Below, piece after piece: positions 6,178 to 11,265 of a DNA stretch of 11,265 nucleotides. The position numbers and the translations under genes are program-made. The DNA is taken from positions 1 through 11,265 of the forward strand of contig JANMLW010000142.1 of the NCBI GenBank assembly GCA_031372765.1, in the 5' to 3' direction. How positions within the stretch are numbered: position 1 is the first letter of the stretch; every line of letters begins with the position of its first letter. The stretch is from JADCCX01 sp031372765. Its GTDB lineage: Bacteria; Pseudomonadota; Alphaproteobacteria; Rhizobiales; Beijerinckiaceae. Under the pieces are notes generated by a model that saw only the letters and a program-made list of their open reading frames with translations, was not told where the DNA came from and searched no databases.

Positions 6178-7338
6178 ATGACTGACACCACTGTTTCTTC
6201 CATGAAAACACCCGTACATTATGTTCGGCACGATCTGGCTGCGGCTTTGCCGCCGCCGGTGTCAACCTCCGGAGTTATGGGCTGGATCAGGCTCAACCTC
6301 ATCTCCAGCCCGTTCAACATTGGCATGACGATCCTTTCGGCTCTGATCATTTATCTGATCGTGCCGCCAATCCTGAATTTCACCATATTCGACGCGATCT
6401 GGACGGGGGCTGACCGGGAGGCCTGCCTGATTACAGCATCGCGTCCTGTTGTTGGTGCCTGCTGGCCCTTCGTCTCGGAGCGCCTGCAGTATTTCATCTA
6501 CGGTTCCTATCCGCTGGATCAGCGGTGGCGGCCCAATATCTTCTTCATTCTGCTGGCCATATCGGTGGTCTGGGTTTTGTGGTTGAACGCGCCACGCCGT
6601 GATCTTGGAATGCCTTTTGCCTTCATTGTCACCCCTATCTTGTCTTTCTGGTTGCTCTCCGGTGGGTTTGGCCTGTCAACAGTACCAACAAACCTTTGGG
6701 GCGGCATCCTGATCTCGCTGATCGTTGCTGCGGTAGGCATCGTGTTTTCGCTGCCATTCGGCATATTGCTGGCTCTCGGGCGACGTTCCAACATGCCGGC
6801 AGTCAAACTGTTCTCCGTTGTGTTGATCGAGTTCGTGCGCGGTGTGCCCTTCATCACTGTGCTTTTCATGGCCTCCAACATGCTGCCGCTGTTTGTGCCC
6901 GAGCAATATGCACCGGATAAACTTATGCGCGCATTGATAGCAGCGGCGATCTTTGCCTCTGCCTACATGGCTGAAGTTGTGCGTGCCGGTTTGCAGGCCT
7001 TGCCTAAGGGGCAATACGAAGGGGCCATGGCGATGGGTCTTGGCTACTGGCAGATGATGCGTCTCATCGTGCTGCCGCAAGCCCTCAAGGTCACGATCCC
7101 CAACATTGTCAACACCTACATCGGATTGTTCAAGGACACGACATTGGTCATTGTCGTTGGCCTGTTCGACTTCCTTAAAACCATAGAGGCCGCCCGTATC
7201 GATCCGAAATGGGCCGCACCCACCACATCGGCGACGGGCTACATGTTCGCTGCCATTTTCTATTTTATCTGCTGCTACGCCATGTCCCGCTACGCGAAAG
7301 CGACGGAAGAGCGTCTCGGCCAAGCTGACAAGCGTTGA
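6178..7338 (+). CDS. aapM: General L-amino acid ABC transporter permease AapM
   Basis: AapM is the second channel subunit, pairing with AapQ. The 386-residue product has a first membrane segment near residues 48-68. A long loop with two cysteines (about Cys83 and Cys95) and the family-conserved stretch ending DQRWRPN follows, then several further hydrophobic segments. The EAA loop AEVVRAGLQALPKGQYEGAM lies near 265-284. The long N-terminal half distinguishes AapM/BztC from ordinary 220-residue polar amino acid permeases. The two loop cysteines could form a periplasmic disulfide (inference). The start is ATG 6178 preceded by GGGAGGG and AGGA; an upstream in-frame TTG (6160) overlaps the aapQ stop and is disfavoured. 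The gene begins 14 nt after aapQ and ends 11 nt before aapP, so the three are one transcription unit. Confidence 0.94.
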   Translation: MTDTTVSSMKTPVHYVRHDLAAALPPPVSTSGVMGWIRLNLISSPFNIGMTILSALIIYLIVPPILNFTIFDAIWTGADREACLITASRPVVGACWPFVSERLQYFIYGSYPLDQRWRPNIFFILLAISVVWVLWLNAPRRDLGMPFAFIVTPILSFWLLSGGFGLSTVPTNLWGGILISLIVAAVGIVFSLPFGILLALGRRSNMPAVKLFSVVLIEFVRGVPFITVLFMASNMLPLFVPEQYAPDKLMRALIAAAIFASAYMAEVVRAGLQALPKGQYEGAMAMGLGYWQMMRLIVLPQALKVTIPNIVNTYIGLFKDTTLVIVVGLFDFLKTIEAARIDPKWAAPTTSATGYMFAAIFYFICCYAMSRYAKATEERLGQADKR

Positions 7339-7349
7339 GGGGAAGTATC

Positions 7350-8123
7350 ATGTCCGCAGCCATCAATTTCAAACCCGGCGCTCTTAAAAATGCCGTGGCC
7401 GTCGAGCTCAAGGGCGTACACAAGTGGTACGGTGATTTTCATGTCCTGAAGGATGTGAACCTCTCTGTCGCCAAGGGTGAGCGGCTCGTGATTTGCGGCC
7501 CATCAGGTTCTGGCAAATCCACCATGATCCGTTGCATCAACCGGCTGGAAGAGCACCAGAAGGGCAATATCATCGTCGACGGAACAGAATTGACAAGCGA
7601 TCTCAAGAAGATCGATGAAATTCGCCGCGATGTCGGGATGGTGTTTCAACACTTCAATCTTTTCCCGCATCTGACGATTCTTGAGAACCTGACCCTGGCT
7701 CCGATCTGGGTAAAGAAAATGCCCAAGAAGGATGCTGAAGAAGTGGCCATGCACTTCCTCAGGAAGGTAAAAATTCCCGAGCAGGCCGCCAAGTATCCCG
7801 GTCAGCTCTCAGGCGGTCAGCAGCAGCGCGTTGCTATCGCCCGCTCGCTCTGCATGTTTCCCAAGATCATGCTGTTTGACGAGCCGACATCAGCCCTTGA
7901 CCCGGAAATGGTGAAAGAGGTTCTGGAAACCATGGTGAGCCTGGCAGAAGAAGGTATGACCATGCTGTGCGTTACCCATGAAATGGGCTTTGCCCGTCAG
8001 GTCGCCAACCGCGTTATCTTTATGGATTTTGGCTCAGTGGTGGAAATCAACACTCCGAACGAGTTTTTCAGCAATCCCCAGCATGAGCGGACCAAATTGT
8101 TCCTCAGCCAGATCCTGCATTGA
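7350..8123 (+). CDS. aapP: General L-amino acid ABC transporter ATP-binding protein AapP
   Basis: AapP is the cytoplasmic ATPase that drives AapQM. The 257-residue product has all catalytic elements: Walker A GPSGSGKS (50-57), Q-loop VFQHFNLFPH (Gln100), ABC signature LSGGQQQR (153-160), Walker B IMLFDEP (173-179), the D-loop SALD and the H-loop histidine in VTHEMGFA (His210). The sequence is a typical HisP/GlnQ/AapP subfamily member, and nothing appears degenerate. Start ATG 7350 follows GGGGAAG by 4 nt and aapM by 11 nt. It is the last gene of the rightward unit; a hairpin at 8135-8162 lies 11 nt after the stop, before the convergent DUF3422 gene. Confidence 0.96.
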   Translation: MSAAINFKPGALKNAVAVELKGVHKWYGDFHVLKDVNLSVAKGERLVICGPSGSGKSTMIRCINRLEEHQKGNIIVDGTELTSDLKKIDEIRRDVGMVFQHFNLFPHLTILENLTLAPIWVKKMPKKDAEEVAMHFLRKVKIPEQAAKYPGQLSGGQQQRVAIARSLCMFPKIMLFDEPTSALDPEMVKEVLETMVSLAEEGMTMLCVTHEMGFARQVANRVIFMDFGSVVEINTPNEFFSNPQHERTKLFLSQILH

Positions 8124-8134
8124 TGCTGTTTCAA

Positions 8135-8162
8135 TCCCGCCACATCTTTTGATATGGCGGGA
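8135..8162. terminator. Hairpin shared by convergent aapP and DUF3422 gene ends
   Basis: TCCCGCCA (8135-8142) pairs with TGGCGGGA (8155-8162). After one C-A mismatch the inner ATC/GAT pairs around a TTTT loop. It lies in the 49-bp space between two converging stop codons and could end transcripts from both sides. Neither flank has a strong T run, so it may be a factor-assisted or mRNA-stabilising hairpin rather than a classic Rho-independent terminator. Confidence 0.55.
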
Positions 8163-8172
8163 AGGAATCCAG

Positions 8173-9474
8173 TCATGCCACAGGGAAGTTGCGCTTCAAT
8201 CTCCGTACGATCCACCACACTAGAAACATGACAATAGGTACGGCTGCAGCGGTGAAGACGATTGGATCAGCAATGATGCCTTTTCTCGCGAAACCTTGCA
8301 GGACGTAATAGATCAGCCCTACCAGGTAGTAACTGACGGCAGCCACTGACAGGCCTTCCACGGTTTGCTGAAGGCGCAATTGCAGCCGGGTTCGCTCGTT
8401 CATGGACTTTAACAGTTCCTGGTTCTGCTGCTCCTGCTCCACATCCACGCGGGTGCGCAGCAATGTTGTGGCGCGCGTGAGCTTGCGGGAAAGGTCCTGC
8501 AAACGGTCCTGCATCGCATTCAGGGTGCGCCGCGCCGGAGCCATGCGTCTGGCCAGAAAATCCTGCCATGTCGGATAAATGCCGGTTTGGGTATCGCCCA
8601 GCACGCCAAGGCGCTGAAAAACGATATCATCATAAGCGCGGCTGGCGGCGAACCTGTAGGTGACAGAGGCCGATATGGCTTCAAGATCAGCCGTAAGGCC
8701 GGTCAGTTCCTGTAATAGCCGCCTGTTGTCGGCGATACCATCCGCCCTGCGGCTTTCATCAATCAGTCGAGCCAGTGTCACTTCAATCTGCCGGACCTGT
8801 GGCGAAATGCGCCGCGCTTCCGGCAGTCCCAGCAGCGCGAGTGTGCGGTAGGTCTCGATCTCGATCAGGCGCTGCACAATTGAACCAGCCTGGAGGGGAC
8901 CCATGCCGTGGTCGACAACTACAATGCGCGTGAAGCCTTTGGCGTCACGCTTGAAATCGGTCCAGATCTCGGCTGTTCCGTCATCCGTGCGTGAGCGCGC
9001 CAGGCTGGTTTCGTCGAAACTTTCGGCCAAGCCTTTGGCCTGCTTTGCATCCACCAGCAGCAGGTCAAGCGCCACAAGCAAGGGGCCGGGCTGCCAGAAA
9101 TCGCTCACTGGTAAGGGTGTTTCGCCCTCCGGCCTGATGGTCAATGGCTTGGCTACGGCAAAATCCCAGGTCTGTGTGGTGAACTCGCTGTGCTGTTCCC
9201 AGCGAAGGCCGAACTGGGGCCGGATGATGCGGTGATAGGCACCATCGACTGCGGGTAACGCAAACATGTTCCGCTCACACAACGTACGCATGGCCGCGCG
9301 ATCCCGGGCTGCTTCCTCGCCATTGATCTGGAAGGCGAAATGCAACAATCGGCGTGGCGTCTCATGCCGGTGAAAAGGCCGCGCATGGATTTCGTCCAGT
9401 GCTGCGTCGCGCAAGGAATGTGTGGCAAGCTCGAGCGTGCCGCCTTCGATTGGAATATGGGCTGATTGCGTCAT
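8173..9474 (-). CDS. DUF3422 family membrane-anchored protein of unknown function
   Basis: The 433-residue product has the features of the DUF3422 family, widespread in proteobacteria and without an established function. An N-terminal HARPF motif sits at residues 30-34 and the conserved stretch RWEQHSEFTTQTWDF at 91-105. A long charged, Arg/Gln/Leu-rich, probably coiled-coil region spans about 300-370. Two C-terminal membrane segments lie near 376-395 and 406-423, separated by a short GIIADP-containing turn, and a basic tail follows. The topology, a large soluble domain followed by a C-terminal transmembrane hairpin, recalls CorA-like proteins in layout only; no CorA GMN motif is seen. Some databases have labelled relatives 'egg lysin', which should not be taken as function. 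The ATG lies 3 nt after the pdxJ stop with no strong Shine-Dalgarno, suggesting translational coupling to the vitamin B6 genes. Confidence 0.88.
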   Translation of the reverse strand: MTQSAHIPIEGGTLELATHSLRDAALDEIHARPFHRHETPRRLLHFAFQINGEEAARDRAAMRTLCERNMFALPAVDGAYHRIIRPQFGLRWEQHSEFTTQTWDFAVAKPLTIRPEGETPLPVSDFWQPGPLLVALDLLLVDAKQAKGLAESFDETSLARSRTDDGTAEIWTDFKRDAKGFTRIVVVDHGMGPLQAGSIVQRLIEIETYRTLALLGLPEARRISPQVRQIEVTLARLIDESRRADGIADNRRLLQELTGLTADLEAISASVTYRFAASRAYDDIVFQRLGVLGDTQTGIYPTWQDFLARRMAPARRTLNAMQDRLQDLSRKLTRATTLLRTRVDVEQEQQNQELLKSMNERTRLQLRLQQTVEGLSVAAVSYYLVGLIYYVLQGFARKGIIADPIVFTAAAVPIVMFLVWWIVRRLKRNFPVA

Positions 9475-9477
9475 GGG

Positions 9478-10242
9478 CTAACCATTTCTTTCTGACCGAA
9501 TGCCACTCATGCGTGCTGAATCCATTATTGTCCTCATGGTCACAATTGAATTCTGAATACCGATGAACATCGCTTCACCCATAAGAAAATGCCCGATATT
9601 CAACTCTACTATGTTCGCAATAGCCGCTATTGGGCCGACATTCTCAAAAGTCAGACCGTGCCCGGCATGGCATTCCAAACCGAGAGAAGGGGTGAGTCTT
9701 GCAGCCTCCCTCAAGCGAGAGAGTTCCAGGGCACGCTGATGCGCATCTTCCGCGTCGGCATAGGCACCCGTATGCAGCTCAACAATGGTAGCACCTGCAT
9801 CGTGGGCAGCATGGAGTTGTGAAAAGTCCGCATCCACGAAAAGCGAAACTCTGATGCCCGCATCGCATAGGGTGGCAACAAAAGGCTTGAGTGTCCCGAG
9901 TTGGCTGGCGACATCAAGCCCACCTTCGGTTGTCACTTCGGATCGTTTTTCTGGCACAAGACAGACGGCATTTGGCTTCAGATGCAGGGCTATGGCAAGC
10001 ATCTCCGGCGTGGCAGCCATCTCCAGATTGATCGGAGCGGAAATGGCCGCTTTCAGTCGTATCAAATCGGTATCAACGATATGGCGCCGGTCTTCCCTGA
10101 GGTGAACGGTTATGCCATCTGCCCCAGCGGCGATGGCGGCTACAGCAGCGCGAACCGGGTCCGGATGTGTTCCACCCCGCGCATTGCGCACAGTGGCGAC
10201 ATGGTCGACGTTGATGCCGAGGCGAATGTGCGAATTGTTCAT
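9478..10242 (-). CDS. pdxJ: Pyridoxine 5'-phosphate synthase PdxJ
   Basis: PdxJ condenses 1-deoxy-D-xylulose 5-phosphate with the product of PdxA to form pyridoxine 5'-phosphate, the last ring-forming step of DXP-dependent vitamin B6 synthesis in the cytoplasm. The 254-residue TIM-barrel protein shows LGINVDHVATVRNARGG at the start, VHLREDRRHI with the catalytic histidine (His47), NLEMA with the catalytic glutamate (Glu74), ELHTGAYA, and CHAGHGL near residues 191-197 containing the second catalytic histidine. The phosphate-loop end NIGHFLMGEAMF follows. Length matches the family (about 240-260). Its ATG overlaps the pdxA stop by four bases (ATGA), and it ends 3 nt before the DUF3422 start. 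The C-terminal tail after MRTIMDSAR is variable in the family. Confidence 0.96.
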   Translation of the reverse strand: MNNSHIRLGINVDHVATVRNARGGTHPDPVRAAVAAIAAGADGITVHLREDRRHIVDTDLIRLKAAISAPINLEMAATPEMLAIALHLKPNAVCLVPEKRSEVTTEGGLDVASQLGTLKPFVATLCDAGIRVSLFVDADFSQLHAAHDAGATIVELHTGAYADAEDAHQRALELSRLREAARLTPSLGLECHAGHGLTFENVGPIAAIANIVELNIGHFLMGEAMFIGIQNSIVTMRTIMDSARMSGIRSERNG

Positions 10243-11265
10243 GAAATTTTCTGGCCTCGTCTTCGGATAGCCAAGTTTGCCGCCATACGAATGGCAGCGA
10301 TCAGGCTGGAAGGTTCTGCCACACCTTTACCTGCAATATCCAGTGCGGTTCCATGATCAGGCGATGTGCGCACGAAAGGCAGTCCAAGGGTTATGTTCAC
10401 CCCGCCCATCATATCCAGGGTCTTGAGCGGAATAAGCCCCTGATCGTGATACATGCAAAGCGCAACATCGTAGGTCCTGCGTGCAGTGGTGGTGAACATG
10501 GTATCTGGCGGTACGGGTCCGAAAGCCCTGATACCATCAGCTTGCAAGACACGGATAGCCGGCGCAATGATAGCGTCATCCTCAAGGCCCAGCGTACCAT
10601 TCTCTCCCGCATGAGGGTTTAAACCAGCAACAGCGATACGGGGATTTCGTATAGAGAAATCCTCTCTGATTGACCGAGACGCGCGTCGACCAGCATCTAT
10701 GATCAAATCAGTTGTCAAACGGGCGATGGCCAGGCGCAAGGGCTCATGGATGGTGATGGGAATGACGCGTAACCCGCGACCGGCGAGCATCATCTGCGCC
10801 TTGCAGCCCTGCCCTGCAAGATGCTCCAGAAACTCGGTATGTCCAGGAAATGGGAAGCCGGCAGATGTCAGATTGGACTTCTGGATCGGGTTGGTGACGA
10901 CGGCAGACGCTTCGCCTGAAATGCACAGGGCAACAGCCTGTTCTATTGCGCCAATCACTGCCTTTGCGTTTATAGTGTCTGGTTGTCCAGCCTGCGCCTT
11001 GACCCGTAGGTCAACTGGTAGAACGGGCAAAGAATACGGGAAAATGGCAGCACCTTCCGCCAGACTTTTGACGGCAGTTATCGATATATTCATCTGCAGG
11101 TCACGAGCAATTTGCTCCAGTCTTCCTGGGTCATCAATGACAACGAATATCGGCCCTTCAGCATGCAGTTTTTGCCATGCTTTCAAGGTGATTTCACCGC
11201 CAATGCCAGAAGGCTCACCCATAGTCAGGGCAAGAACAGGTGGAGCATTGCGCTGGGCAGACGGT
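10239..11265 (-). CDS. pdxA: 4-hydroxythreonine-4-phosphate dehydrogenase PdxA (5' end outside the window)
   Basis: PdxA oxidises 4-phosphohydroxy-L-threonine with NAD to the unstable amino-ketone used by PdxJ. An ATG at 11222 opens MGEPSGIGGE, but the frame stays open to the window edge with 14 more codons reading ...APPVLALT. This matches the PdxA N-terminus that normally precedes the MGEPxGIG loop, so the true start lies beyond 11265. At least 341 residues are present, close to full length. Visible motifs are GHTEFLEHLAGQ, the metal-ligand histidine regions ITIHEPLR, NPHAGENG and MYHDQGLIPLK, and the C-terminal PFVRTSPDHGTALDIAGKG. It is the upstream partner of pdxJ with an ATGA overlap, indicating coupled translation. 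The promoter and any further upstream gene lie outside the window. Confidence 0.95.
   Translation of the reverse strand, partial: PSAQRNAPPVLALTMGEPSGIGGEITLKAWQKLHAEGPIFVVIDDPGRLEQIARDLQMNISITAVKSLAEGAAIFPYSLPVLPVDLRVKAQAGQPDTINAKAVIGAIEQAVALCISGEASAVVTNPIQKSNLTSAGFPFPGHTEFLEHLAGQGCKAQMMLAGRGLRVIPITIHEPLRLAIARLTTDLIIDAGRRASRSIREDFSIRNPRIAVAGLNPHAGENGTLGLEDDAIIAPAIRVLQADGIRAFGPVPPDTMFTTTARRTYDVALCMYHDQGLIPLKTLDMMGGVNITLGLPFVRTSPDHGTALDIAGKGVAEPSSLIAAIRMAANLAIRRRGQKIS

Noticed and set aside
9901..10356. A 151-codon forward frame across the pdxJ-pdxA junction
   Set aside because: It overlaps two genes with intact catalytic motifs on the other strand. No domain is recognisable and no ribosome-binding site was noted.

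Overview
The window looks like chromosomal DNA from an alphaproteobacterium of the order Hyphomicrobiales (Rhizobiales). The evidence is the aapJQMP-type general amino acid ABC transporter next to metC, the pdxA-pdxJ pair, a DUF3422 gene, and protein sequences of the Brucella/Ochrobactrum/Phyllobacterium/Rhizobium type. Genus cannot be fixed by eye. GC content appears moderate to high. No tRNA, rRNA, CRISPR, insertion sequence or phage gene was seen.

Layout. Positions 1-114 hold the 3' end of a rightward gene, probably an FMN-binding split-barrel (HugZ/PNPOx-like) protein. It meets metC (cystathionine beta-lyase, leftward, 111-1304) tail to tail, with overlapping stop codons. A 141-bp divergent intergenic region separates metC from a rightward amino-acid transport locus (1446-8123). 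That locus has three consecutive paralogous periplasmic binding-protein genes (here aapJ1, aapJ2, aapJ3), then the permeases aapQ and aapM and the ATPase aapP. A hairpin at 8135-8162 lies between aapP and a leftward gene group that runs in from the right edge: pdxA (5' end outside the window), pdxJ and a DUF3422 membrane protein. pdxA and pdxJ overlap by 4 bp, and pdxJ and the DUF3422 gene are 3 bp apart.

How the genes work together. AapJ-type proteins capture L-amino acids in the periplasm and deliver them to the AapQ-AapM channel powered by AapP. Three full-length, signal-peptide-bearing receptors serve one visible translocator. aapJ2 and aapJ3 are about 80% identical and aapJ1 is about 72% identical to aapJ3 (hand count). 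Their mature regions are all 319 residues and align without gaps, so the array is an old but maintained expansion. Each receptor gene is followed by a possible or clear hairpin/terminator. The third has a near-perfect sigma-54 (-24/-12) promoter upstream, which suggests receptor choice and receptor:translocator ratio may be tuned by nitrogen status. PdxA and PdxJ together make pyridoxine 5'-phosphate, the precursor of PLP, which MetC uses as cofactor.

The most noteworthy content is the triplicated receptor array with an internal sigma-54 promoter. The rest is conserved housekeeping or transport gene content.
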